Positions 20,903-29,559 of a DNA stretch of 64,000 nt are shown in pieces (the first letter of the stretch is position 1; each line of letters opens with the position of its first letter). The translations under genes were made by a program, and so were the position numbers. A model generated the notes under the pieces. It saw only the letters and a list, made by a program, of their open reading frames with translations. It made no database searches and was not told where the DNA came from. Origin of the DNA: Gracilaria gracilis (taxonomy: Eukaryota; Rhodophyta; Florideophyceae; Gracilariales; Gracilariaceae); NCBI GenBank assembly GCA_030374805.1, contig JARGSG010000197.1, positions 1,054,001 through 1,118,000 of the forward strand, in the 5' to 3' direction.

Positions 20903-21781
20903 ATGTCCGATATCGTGGACGAGATCCTGGCCGCGTCGCAGCGCAGCTCGTCGCACATGTGGTTCTCGCCGCCGCAGCCGCAGCAGCCCGTGTTCCCGTC
21001 GCCGCGCGGCGTACAGCACGACTTTTCGCCCCTCACGTCCTGGCTGGACCCCGCGCTGTCCTCCCTGTCCAAGCCTGTTCACCCGCCCGTGCTGCCCACT
21101 GCCACTGCCACCGCCGCCGCTGCCGCCGCCGCTGCTGCCGCCGCCGCTGCTGCCGCCGCCCCGCTCGTCGTGCACCAACAGCCGCGCGCGTCGCCATCGC
21201 CGCCACCGCCGCAGCAGCCGCCGTCGCCCTCGTCGTCGTCGCCCTCGTCGTCGTCGTCGCCGCCGAAACGCCCGCTGCCCGCCGGCGCGCGCGCGGCGCC
21301 GCCCAAGCGCGCGGCGCGCGCGCCCGCGCCGCGCGTGCTGCACGCCACGGCGGTGATGCCGCCGTGCGCCAAGAGCATCCTGGAGCGGCGCGAGCGCGCC
21401 ATCCGCGAGGGGCGGCGCAAGGACGCCAAGCTGTCCGACGCGGAGCGCCGCATCCTGCGCCGCCTGCGCAACCGCGAGTCGGCCGAGCGCTGCCGCCTGC
21501 GCCGCCTGCAGCAGGCCGCGCTGCTGCAGCAGCGCATCGCGCACATGCAGCGCGAGAACCACCGCCTGCTGCGCATGGCCGCCCAGTACGAGCGCACCAT
21601 CCGCCGCCTCGAGCTTGTTATTCGCCAGCTTTCGGACGCTGGCGCTGCGCCGCCGCCGCCCGCGCCGCCGCCGCCGCCGCCGCAGCAGTCGCAGTCGCAG
21701 TCGCAGCTGTCACAACAGCCGCTGGCGGCGGCGTTGGCGCCGGCGCCGCGGGAGGCGGCGCGGCGCGGCGGCGCGGTGTGA
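20903..21781 (+). CDS. bZIP transcription factor
   Basis: The 292-residue protein starts at the ATG in gccATGtcc at 20903; an open frame upstream is low complexity. Order of parts: N-terminal segment MSDIVDEILAASQRSSSHMW, a poly-alanine tract, a proline/serine-rich linker, then the bZIP domain. In the basic region RRLRNRESAERCRLRR the invariant asparagine is N189 and the arginine R197 (N-x7-R), with the SAxxCR core. The zipper then runs with hydrophobic residues at L207, M214, L221, Y228 and L235, and the usual EN pair. A C-terminal poly-proline and QSQSQ tail follows. It should bind DNA as a dimer in the nucleus; the target genes are unknown. Homopolymer tracts and extreme GC are shared with its neighbours. 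Confidence 0.9.
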   Translation: MSDIVDEILAASQRSSSHMWFSPPQPQQPVFPSPRGVQHDFSPLTSWLDPALSSLSKPVHPPVLPTATATAAAAAAAAAAAAAAAAPLVVHQQPRASPSPPPPQQPPSPSSSSPSSSSSPPKRPLPAGARAAPPKRAARAPAPRVLHATAVMPPCAKSILERRERAIREGRRKDAKLSDAERRILRRLRNRESAERCRLRRLQQAALLQQRIAHMQRENHRLLRMAAQYERTIRRLELVIRQLSDAGAAPPPPAPPPPPPQQSQSQSQLSQQPLAAALAPAPREAARRGGAV

Positions 21782-21946
21782 GGCGCGTGCGCACGCGCCC
21801 CACGCGTTGCTGCGGCGCGGCGCGGCGCGGCGCGACGCGCGCACGACGGGGGGGCGGTGTGCGCGCAGGGGCGGGTGGTGCTCTTTTTTGGTGTTTGCTT
21901 AAAATGTATATGGTTTACGCTTGCTCAACTGTGTTGTTGTTCTGCT

Positions 21947-22010
21947 CTACAGCCGCTCGTGCGGCACGTGCGCCGCGCACAGCATGTAAAATAGGTCGTC
22001 GTCGCAGCCG

Positions 22011-22048
<38 letters not shown>

Positions 22049-22366
22049 GCGGCGCGGCGACGCGCGCGGCAGCAGCGACGCGCGTTGATGCGCAGCGTCG
22101 CACCATAGCCATCGCCACCACCACCACCACCACGCCGCCTCGTCGCCGTCGCCGTCGCCGTCGCCGTTGTTGCCGCCGTCGGCGCTGGACGTATGGTGCG
22201 TGCGCAGGTCGTCCTCCAGGTGGATCACGTTCCACGGCGTCAGGTCGGTGAACGGCGTGTCCGACGTGACGACGGTGTTGATGAGCTTGACGCTGTCAAT
22301 CACAAACTTGATGATGGCGCCCTCGTTGCAGCGCGCGTCCAGGTACCTCGACACGATGACGCCCAT
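21947..22366 (-). CDS. Small unknown protein with polyglutamine tract
   Basis: From the ATG at 22366 the frame encodes 139 residues. The first 60 (MGVIVSRYLDARCNEGAIIK, FVIDSVKLINTVVTSD, DLTPWNVIHLEDD) look like ordinary folded protein. After that the sequence becomes low complexity: a GDGDGDGD stretch, a run of tryptophans from a GCCACC repeat, and eleven glutamines. I do not recognise a family. The first part may be real while the rest reflects repeat expansion or the actual 3' untranslated region. A tetranucleotide repeat lies just upstream of the start. Confidence 0.45.
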
Positions 22367-22395
22367 GACGAAGGGCGAACGTGAACACGACCGAC

Positions 22396-22492
22396 CACGA
22401 GCGAGCGAGCGAGCGAGCGAGTGAACGGACGAGCGAGCGAGCGAGTGAACGGACGAGCGAGTAAGCAAGCGAGCGAGCGAGCGAGCGAGCGC
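22396..22492. repeat. Degenerate GAGC tetranucleotide repeat
   Basis: Runs of gagcgagcgagc are interrupted by gagtgaacggac twice, giving a higher-order pattern. It lies immediately upstream of the small polyQ gene. Confidence 0.85.
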
Positions 22493-22757
22493 TAAATAGC
22501 GCGGCGGCCACCACACCGGCGCACAGACGCGTGCATTGCGCGGCCGCACCGGCAGAGCAGCGCGCGACGGTGGTGCAACGCAGCGAGCAGAGGGGGGGGG
22601 GAGGCGCGGGAGGCGGGAAACGCGCCAAACGGGCGACGGTCAAATGCAATTGAACGCGTGCGTCGTGTCCCGGCGCACGCGCGCGCACGAGCGGCGTCAA
22701 CGGCGATTGGCGGTGGGCGCGACGCACGCGTCCCGCCGCCAACAGTCACTGGCGTGC

Positions 22758-22783
22758 ACTAAGAGAGAGAGAGAGAGAGAGGG
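22758..22783. repeat. GA dinucleotide tract
   Basis: A short agagag microsatellite precedes the 3' end of the minus-strand desaturase gene. Confidence 0.85.
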
Positions 22784-22858
22784 AGACATATCTAATGATG
22801 GTGCAATTTACTAGCAACGGAACACGTCGCGCGCGCCGCGCTCGCGCTCGGTGGCGCG

Positions 22859-24266
22859 TCAGTCCAGCTTGAGTTCGGCAGGCGTGCCATCGAGCCCCAT
22901 TTGACGCAGGTGACGTAGATGCGCGGCAAGCGCGTGCGGGAAGGCGGGCAACACGTTGAAGTGCAGCCCGTGTCGGCGCGCAACCTCCATGACCACGGGC
23001 GTGATGGCGGCGTAATGGTACTGACTGACGGTAGGGAACAGGTGATGCACCGTCTGGTAGTTGAGCGCTCCGGACAGATAAGCGGCGGCGGCGCTGCCAT
23101 GCGCGTAGTCGACGGTGGTACGGATCTGCGAGTGCGCCCACTCGTCGTCAAACACGGCGGGGCACTTGGCGTCGGCGCGCTTGCGCACGTCGGAGAACAA
23201 AAAGTGCGCGTGCGTGGACACATGACTGACCTGGAAGTTGAACGCCAGCCAGTAGCCGGTGGTCATCTCGGTGAGCGACAGCAGCAGCGCAAACTGCCAC
23301 AGCGGCAGCACATGGCGCAGCAGCACCAACGGCAGCACGAGGCGGTAAAAGGCCCAGAAGCACTTGGACGACAGCATGCGCAGGTAGTCCTGCACGATGA
23401 TGGGGTTGACGCGGATGGGGCCGTTGACCAGCCGCGAGTAGATGTGCGTCACATCCTGCAGGCGCGACTTGACGGCCAGCACGCCGTACAGCGGCGGCAG
23501 ATACCAATGCTGCCAGCGGTACACGGGCGCCCAGCGCTGCTCTGGCAGCAGCCGACGCGCGTCCGCCTGCAGCGACGTGGGCAGGTCGGGGTCGGCGCCC
23601 ATCACGTTGGTGTACACATGGTGGCCGATCACGTGTTGGTTACGCCACGACAACATGGACGAGCCGCACATGTAGTCGAGCGCGAAGCGGCCAATGGCCC
23701 ACCACCAGCGTTCGGAGCGACCCACCGCGCTGTGCGACGCGTCGTGCATCCAGCCCGTGAGCGGCATGCCCTGCGCCACGCCCAGCAGCAGCGCCGCCGC
23801 CACGCGCAGCGGCAGCGACGACTGCGCGCTCACAAACGCCGCGTAGAACGACGCCGCGAACAGCACGTACACCGGCGCCATGCGCACAAACGCCGTGCGC
23901 GGCTCCTTGCTGTGCACGCCGCGCCGCTCAAAGTGCTGCTTCACCGCGGCGCACGCCTCCTTGTAAAAGCCCGAGTCCGGCTTGTACACCGGGTGCTCGA
24001 ACGTGCCCAGCGACCCGATGTGGTACTTTTGCAGCACCTTTTCCGGCCGCTCCGTGAACGGGTGGTACGACTGGAACAGATCCGTGGCGTCGCGCCCCAC
24101 CGCTAGCAGCAGCAGCTCGCGCCCGCCGGGGTGCGCGTCCACAAACTGCGTCACGTCGTACACACGCCCGTGCACCGCGATCCACGCCGACTCTTCGTGG
24201 TTGTGCTGCGCCAGCTGCTGCCAGGTGAACACGGCCGAGGGAGCAGCGGCGAGCTTGTCGCGCGAA

Positions 24267-24298
<32 letters not shown>

Positions 24299-24502
24299 AG
24301 CGCGCGCCGCGTGGCGACGCGCGCGCACGCGCCGTAGAGTCACATCGTACGCACACGCTACCAGCTCGAGGAGCGCGGCCAGAACGGGAAGGTACAGCGC
24401 CAGCGGCAGCGCGGTGCGCGTCACCAGCAGCGCGGCGATGATGGCCGACGCCAGCGACACGCACGCGGCCGCCGTCATGTAGCGGCGCGCAACGGCATGC
24501 AT
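22859..24502 (-). CDS. Cytochrome b5-fused front-end fatty acid desaturase (delta-5/delta-6 class)
   Basis: Front-end desaturases insert a double bond between an existing one and the carboxyl end of a fatty acid in the ER. The 547-residue protein (ATG at 24502; an earlier in-frame ATG is less likely) has two N-terminal membrane segments and a poly-alanine tract. A cytochrome b5 domain with HPGG (124-127) and a second haem histidine in SYHPF (147) follows. Then come the three histidine boxes: HDASH (253-257), QHVIGHH (H290-H295) and QTVHH (483-487), with the first histidine replaced by glutamine as in all front-end enzymes. Two hydrophobic regions separate boxes two and three. Red algae make arachidonic and eicosapentaenoic acid, so a delta-5 or delta-6 role is likely; regiospecificity cannot be read. 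Confidence 0.92.
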
Positions 24503-24624
24503 CGTTGCAAGCAGCAAATTGAACAAGCAGCAAATTGAGCGTCGGCGTCCGCGACGACGACGACGAAGAGCGCGATAAGCACACGATCGGCGGATGGCGA
24601 GCAAGAAGCGCCCTCAAGGTGCAA

Positions 24625-24663
24625 GGATACCTATGATATCATACGGTATCCATACCGACGGTA
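24625..24663. promoter_or_regulatory. Adjacent palindromes upstream of the desaturase gene
   Basis: Arms ggatacc (24625-24631) and ggtatcc (24645-24651) flank the perfect 12-bp palindrome tatgatatcata. A second palindrome, taccgacggta, follows at 24653-24663. The site is about 120 bases upstream of the desaturase ATG in an otherwise GC-rich setting, which suits an operator-like binding site. Confidence 0.4.
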
Positions 24664-24812
24664 GATAAGCTAAGCTTTAATAGATAGCATCGGGCGGAGT
24701 CGCATCCACGCAGCGGCGCGTGTGCGGCGCCAAAGGCGCGCGCAGCGCGCGCAGCGCGCGCCACGTGTGGCGTGCTCCTCACGCGGACATCACCCACCAC
24801 CAGCGCCGTCTG

Positions 24813-25838
24813 TTACCGGCCGCGGCGCGCCGAATGACGCGGCGCCACGGCCGTGGCTAACTGTCCGCTACGCCCCGTCGCGCGCGCGCCGCGCCCGCCA
24901 GCCGCCGCGCCGCTGCCGCCGCCGCCGCCGCTGCCCAGCGCGAGCGCCGCGCCATCGCCGTCACCGCGCGCCGCGCGCGCGTGCGAGCTGCTGCTGGCCG
25001 CGTCGCCCGACGCGCCCGCCGCTCCGGCCGCGCCGTTGCGCACCGCCGCCGCGCGCACGCTGCTGCCGTTGCGCGCCGCCGCCGCCCCATCTGCGCCGCT
25101 TGCCGACGCGCGCGCGCTGGAGTTGCGCCCCGACGCCGCCGCCGCCGCCGCCGTTGCCGCCGCCGCGCGGCCGTCCGTTGACGGCGGCGCGTCAGCCGCG
25201 GCGAACGAGCCGCTCACGTTGCGCCGCAGCGCGCGCGCCGCCGCCCGCGACTGCAGGCGCTGCGAACGCTGCTGCACACAGGCGCGGCGCGCACGCGCCG
25301 AAGCGCGCTGCTGCACGCCGAGCGACGCGCAGCCGGAGCGGCCCGCCAGCGCCACGCCGGCCGCCGTGCCCACCGAGAGCGCGCGCACGGCGACCAGCTC
25401 CGTCGTCGCGGCGGCGTCGTCGTCGGCGCGCGGGCCGCGCACGCTGGCGCGCACGGACAGCGCGGCGGCGCTGGCGTTGGCGGCGGCGTCCGCCATCGCC
25501 AGCGCGGCGTGCGGCGCGACCGCGGCCGCGGAGCGGTTGTGCGCGGCGGCGGCCGCCGCCGCGCGTAGTGACAGCGACAGCGGCCCGTGCTGCGCCGCGA
25601 TGTGCAGCGAGGTGGACAGCTTCCATGGCGTCGCGCCGCGCCGTAGATGCGCGCGCTGCGACGCCGGCAGGTGGATGGTGGTGGTCAGGTTGAGCGTGCC
25701 GGTTATTGTCACGCTCAGCTTGCTGGCGCTTTGGTTGGTGCGGATCGTCGCTTGCAGCGGCGCGCTGTGCGCGCGCAGCGTCTGCAACGCTAGTAGCGTG
25801 AGCGCGAGCAGCGCTCCGAGCGGTTGTGCTTGCGACAT
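24813..25838 (-). CDS. Secreted alanine/serine/arginine-rich protein of unknown function
   Basis: From the ATG at 25838 the protein has 341 residues. It starts MSQAQPLGALLALTLLALQT followed by LRAHSA, a clear signal peptide. Residues 25-90 look like folded beta-strand sequence (IRTNQSASKLSVTITGTLNL, TTTIHLPASQ), with several N-glycosylation sequons. After that alanine dominates with runs such as AAAAAAA and AAATAAAAAA. Because the GC-rich block favours GCN codons, part of this tail may be composition-driven. The opposite strand is also open over the whole length, but only this strand yields a signal peptide. No family is recognised. Confidence 0.5.
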   Translation of the reverse strand: MSQAQPLGALLALTLLALQTLRAHSAPLQATIRTNQSASKLSVTITGTLNLTTTIHLPASQRAHLRRGATPWKLSTSLHIAAQHGPLSLSLRAAAAAAAHNRSAAAVAPHAALAMADAAANASAAALSVRASVRGPRADDDAAATTELVAVRALSVGTAAGVALAGRSGCASLGVQQRASARARRACVQQRSQRLQSRAAARALRRNVSGSFAAADAPPSTDGRAAAATAAAAAASGRNSSARASASGADGAAAARNGSSVRAAAVRNGAAGAAGASGDAASSSSHARAARGDGDGAALALGSGGGGGSGAAAGGRGARATGRSGQLATAVAPRHSARRGR

Positions 25839-26195
25839 TGTTGGTGGTGGCTTTGACGGTGGTGGCGGCGGTGGTGGTGGCGGTGCGCAGCGCGCACGTG
25901 GAGACGCATGGCGGCGGCGGTGGCGGCGGCGGCTTTTGTAGCAGAGGCGGTGAACGCGGTGAACGATGGCGGCGCGCAATCGGGCGCAGCGCAGAACTGA
26001 GCGCGTCGAGCACCAGCTGCGGTTGCGCGCTCACCTACAGTATGATCAACGGTATCTCTAGCCGACGCTGCCAACAGCAGGGGCAGCGCCTGCGCTCGCC
26101 CACTTGTCCATACATATCATACATACAGTACCACACCACAGCACACGTCATGTCTTGTCGAGTAGCTTTCGTGATCGGCGCTCGTTTCGAAAACG

Positions 26196-26291
26196 ACAGT
26201 TTATCCAAGTTACATCATAACAGTTTATCCAAGTTACATCATAACAGTTTATCCAAGTTACATCATAACAGTTCATCCAAGTTACATCATG
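26196..26291. repeat. 24-bp minisatellite, four tandem copies
   Basis: Units start at 26196, 26220, 26244 and 26268; each begins acagttta (acagttca in the last) and contains ccaagttacatcat. The first three copies are identical. The period is a multiple of three. Confidence 0.95.
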
Positions 26292-26334
26292 ATGAGCGCT
26301 AGCACGTTCAATTGTCTAACTTCATCATGATGTA
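26283..26334. repeat. Inverted repeat with 13-bp perfect arms
   Basis: The arm tacatcatgatga (26283-26295) is the exact reverse complement of tcatcatgatgta (26322-26334), with a 26-base loop. The left arm overlaps the end of the last minisatellite unit. Confidence 0.8.
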
Positions 26335-26642
26335 TACATAGATATATGGTTTCATATCTCATCAAAAAGATGCACAACAATAAGCTTTCAACTGCTTAAA
26401 AGTGTACGCATTGTCATCCTTAGCCCTCTTGCTCCACAGTGTGGAGCAACTTCATGATGATCACACCCAACACTTGTTAAATGGCCCAGCCATTGCTGCC
26501 TGCAGTGTCTGTGCTGCCTGTAGTGGCACGCTCCATTCCTTCTTTGAGAGTATTCCACAGTTGCAAAGTGCCCAACTACTTACGCATCCTTCTCGAGGAG
26601 CTCTCAAATCTCCCTCTCGCATCAGACTCACCGTTCCACGCC

Positions 26643-28646
26643 ATGAACATAAACGCAGTTTTGTTCGTCGCTCTGCTGGCGGTTTTAACCATTCTTCTTT
26701 CTCGTTTAAGGCACATCTTCTTTGCATCTGAGCAAAATCACATACCCGTACTCAACACCGGCTCTAAACGTACAACCGGGAGGTCGCCACCCTCACCATC
26801 TTGCACCGTTACCGCGTCTGCAAATCCGACTGCGCCTGTGTCTCGAGCTCCACGCCACCGCCCAGGGCGCAATATCTGCGTGCAGAGTGTCCCTGGCGTC
26901 GGTGCGCTCGCACCCCACCGAACAGCCCCCGGATCGGGTTCGCACACACCCCAAGCCCTTCCAAATGGCCCTCATGCCGGTCACCTCGCCACGTCCCGTC
27001 CGCGGTGCCGCTCTCCCCCGCCTTCACCGCCGCATCGCAACCAGCGCACATCACAGCCGTTGCCCGTGCCCCAGCGCACGGCGAGGACGCCCGAATGCCC
27101 ACCCAGCGTTGCATCGCGCAAACACTCGGCTCCATCAACACCTGAGCTCCATGCATCTTCTGCATCCAAGAAAGGCCTTTTCAATGGCTTAAGCCGAAAG
27201 CGCTCAGGCTCCAAAGGCTTGGAGCCGTTGAAACAACAAAATCGTCTTCCAGCACCGCTGCTCACCTCAAAGCTTGCTAAGCGAGTCGGAACAAGCTCTG
27301 TGTTGGCCCAAGATAGCCAAAAGTCTTTTGCTGGGGAAAAAGGTATTGTGCTTGCATCCCCTAAATGCAAGAAGAGCCTTTCCGATATCTTGGGAAGTAC
27401 GCATACAAGCTCCAAGGTTCGTAAGCCATTGGCGCAAGTGACTCGTCTGCCAGCCCCTTTGCACGCTAAAGCAAAGCTTGCCGCTCGAGCAGGACGATAT
27501 CCTTCAAGCCCCGAATCGGCGCAAAAAGGGCTGAAGTCCCTTGCTGATGCTACGCCTGGCAGGCTTGAAAAGCATGAAACCGATGGGGGGAATGTAGAAA
27601 ACAGGGGCGACACATCGAGAACCCAGGCCAAAGTGATCAAAGTCTGCAGCGCCAATTCCATCGCTCAACCCCGGAAAGCAGGCGTCGAAACCGAAAGCCA
27701 TCAAAAGCCTCAGATTGAGCAAACATTCCACACGGTGCAAAAGAGCGTCAATTTAGATGGCAAACGTCCTAGCGAAAAGAGTTGTACGGCGTTTGAGCCT
27801 CCTGCAAAGAAACCGAGACGCAGCCATGATAGTAACTCTGTCCGAGATTTGAAAGAGACCTCTGTAGTAGTTGGAATACTTCAATTGGACCCAGGTCCTG
27901 TAATTTTGCGTCGCTCGAACCTCGTTTCGTTTCATTATCGTTCCCTCGAGGAGGCTCTGGAAAATCTGCGACAAAAGTGTGAGCTTCTGGAGCATTCCAG
28001 TTTTGTCAGCGAAAGGGCGGGGTCCTTGCTTGCACAATGTGTGTACATTGGACTAATTGACCCAAAGGTTTTCTTCATACCCCATCCATTGCGGCTGTGC
28101 TTTCAATCAGCATGCGTTCTACTCGCAGGGTACGCTTGCGATGAGAAGCGGGAAGCCACCGAGGTCTGCAACGCCTTTAGTACGAACGAGACGAAATATA
28201 CGATCAAATTTCTCCTCCACGTGAAGGAATGTTTGTCGATACAAGGAGTCACACAGCATACCCTCAAACAAGTGCAGGTGATGAGAACTGGTGAATATTC
28301 CAGGGAACTACTGGCCCGATATTGTCGACTCAGCGGCGAAATCTCGGAGAGAGAGCAAAATATTGCTGAGAAGGTACTGCGTTTGGTTCAAAACGAATTT
28401 CGTCATACGAGCACACTGGAGACAACCAAAGTGGCTGCTTCCTTGAACATTGTGCTGAGTGTGACGAAAAAGAATATCCCTTCTGTAGAGACTATGATCC
28501 AAGATTTAACTGGTATCCGCGCCTCAACTATCAAGAGCTTTACCATGGAAATTAGGCAACTTGCCAATCGCAACAATCCAGACATCATCATGATGGAAGC
28601 CCAGAAAGAAGCAATCGCCATCGCATGCGAGACCATCGATGATTAG
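26643..28646 (+). CDS. TFIIB-related protein with N-terminal membrane anchor
   Basis: From the ATG at 26643 (ccATGaac) the protein has 667 residues; an upstream in-frame ATG at 26481 would add 54. A hydrophobic segment (VLFVALLAVLTILLSRLRHIFF) at residues 7-28 looks like a signal anchor. About 380 residues of proline/serine/lysine-rich, disordered sequence follow. Residues 435-645 match the two cyclin-like repeats of TFIIB: ACVLLAGYACDEKREATEV corresponds to the ACLYIACRQ helix, LLARYCRLSGEISEREQNIAEKV to the start of repeat two, and TLETTKVAASLNIVLSVTKK plus GIRASTIKSF to its later helices. The TFIIB zinc ribbon is not visible. Plants and red algae have a plastid-envelope-associated TFIIB relative (pBrp), which is a possible parallel, though not established. 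Confidence 0.65.
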   Translation: MNINAVLFVALLAVLTILLSRLRHIFFASEQNHIPVLNTGSKRTTGRSPPSPSCTVTASANPTAPVSRAPRHRPGRNICVQSVPGVGALAPHRTAPGSGSHTPQALPNGPHAGHLATSRPRCRSPPPSPPHRNQRTSQPLPVPQRTARTPECPPSVASRKHSAPSTPELHASSASKKGLFNGLSRKRSGSKGLEPLKQQNRLPAPLLTSKLAKRVGTSSVLAQDSQKSFAGEKGIVLASPKCKKSLSDILGSTHTSSKVRKPLAQVTRLPAPLHAKAKLAARAGRYPSSPESAQKGLKSLADATPGRLEKHETDGGNVENRGDTSRTQAKVIKVCSANSIAQPRKAGVETESHQKPQIEQTFHTVQKSVNLDGKRPSEKSCTAFEPPAKKPRRSHDSNSVRDLKETSVVVGILQLDPGPVILRRSNLVSFHYRSLEEALENLRQKCELLEHSSFVSERAGSLLAQCVYIGLIDPKVFFIPHPLRLCFQSACVLLAGYACDEKREATEVCNAFSTNETKYTIKFLLHVKECLSIQGVTQHTLKQVQVMRTGEYSRELLARYCRLSGEISEREQNIAEKVLRLVQNEFRHTSTLETTKVAASLNIVLSVTKKNIPSVETMIQDLTGIRASTIKSFTMEIRQLANRNNPDIIMMEAQKEAIAIACETIDD

Positions 28647-28670
28647 TCTAATCAGGTGCGTAGATCTTTT

Positions 28671-28699
28671 TGAGGAATGCGTTTGAAACGCATTCCTCA
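28671..28699. terminator. 29-bp perfect palindrome just after the TFIIB-like gene
   Basis: The arm tgaggaatgcgttt (28671-28684) is the exact reverse complement of aaacgcattcctca (28686-28699) around one base. It lies 25 bases after the stop codon and before a dead LINE. It could shape the 3' end of the transcript or be a footprint of a DNA transposon; the terminator label is tentative. Confidence 0.35.
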
Positions 28700-28754
28700 A
28701 CAGTGTTGCCGAAGCTCTCGTAGTCCAGTTGTATACTATGTACACGACTAGAAA

Positions 28755-29268
28755 CGATTCCAAGTCACTGTGGTATTCCCGAAAACGAAAGTGTAGACAG
28801 GCTTGCCAAAACGGGGTTGAGTATCTATCCCACTTGAACAGCATGGTCCCACACGATCTTCTCGATGTGAAAATAGCGCTCAAGGTCACGCAACAAAACC
28901 GTAGTTTGTTGGCGCTGGATTGGGAAAATCAAGTAAGTGTGAAAGTTTCGTTAGCTCAGTGGTACACAAAGCATACTCCTTTGCTGCATCCAGTCGCAAG
29001 TTACATGAATGAAAAAGTACTACGATGCAACTGCGTGTTGGGAGTGAAAAAGGACTGTGATCACGTTGTACTACGTTGTCCGCATACTATTGCAAGCCGG
29101 CAAAGGTTCTTTCGTGGCCAGCGGGGCAAAAGCCTGAAGTCGCTAATACTGAAAGCACCAAAAGAGATTCTGGCCTTCCTTGCGAAAGAGTATCTGTAGG
29201 ATAATTCTCTGTTGTGTTAGGAATTAGAACACAGCGTCCACAGTAAAGAAGAAGAAGAAGAAGAAACA
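28755..29268 (+). pseudogene. Degenerate 3' end of a non-LTR retrotransposon (LINE), copy 2
   Basis: It reads PSHCGIPENESVDRLAKTGLSI, the typical end of a retrotransposon RNase H domain, from 28760. A frameshift near 28825 then leads into the other frame with LNSMVPHDLLDVK, SLAQWYTKHTPLLHPVASYM, the knuckle CNCVLGVKKDCDHVVLRCP and ILAFLAKEYL. The 3' untranslated part shares an identical 20-mer with copy 1 and ends in a GAA-repeat tail at 29246-29266. It is inactive, and its 5' part is missing. Confidence 0.85.
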
Positions 29269-29559
29269 CACCACATCTTGACTCTGTCGCAAGCTGTTTA
29301 AACAACATGTGAGCGACTGAAGTACAAAAGCGTCTGGCCGGACAGCTAATGAACGTGGGCAACGATTCTTGTAGTGAGCTCCCACACAACAGAATGTCAC
29401 GTTGCTTAAGCGCGAGCACGCGTGCGCGGCGGCGAATAGATACAGCAGCACTTGAGGGCCATGGAACATGAAACAAGCATCATGCTCAGGCAGCGCAGTG
29501 GCAAGTGTCTGCGCTTCCGCGCCCTTGCAATCTGAGCAATCTGCGACCGCGTATACAAA

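Larger units (their letters stand above)
25839..26642. promoter_or_regulatory. Divergent promoter with trinucleotide tract, minisatellite and inverted repeat
   Basis: The region separates the minus-strand secreted protein from the plus-strand TFIIB-like gene. It begins with GGT/GGC-rich sequence and then changes abruptly, near 26090, to ordinary composition, marking the right edge of the GC-rich block. The minisatellite and hairpin are listed separately. Confidence 0.45.

Noticed and set aside
20725-22251. 508-residue arginine/alanine-rich open frame across the bZIP gene
   Set aside because: It lies in another frame of the bZIP gene and runs through both its ends. Its composition is what GC-rich DNA yields in a shifted frame, while the bZIP frame carries a real domain.
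22919-24106. 395-residue plus-strand frame opposite the desaturase
   Set aside because: It is the complement of a gene with all expected motifs; its own translation is rich in histidine, arginine and glutamine without domain features.
24722-25941. Plus-strand alanine/proline-rich frames opposite the secreted protein
   Set aside because: Both strands are open because of GC content. Only the minus strand gives a signal peptide and glycosylation sites, so I kept that one, with modest confidence.
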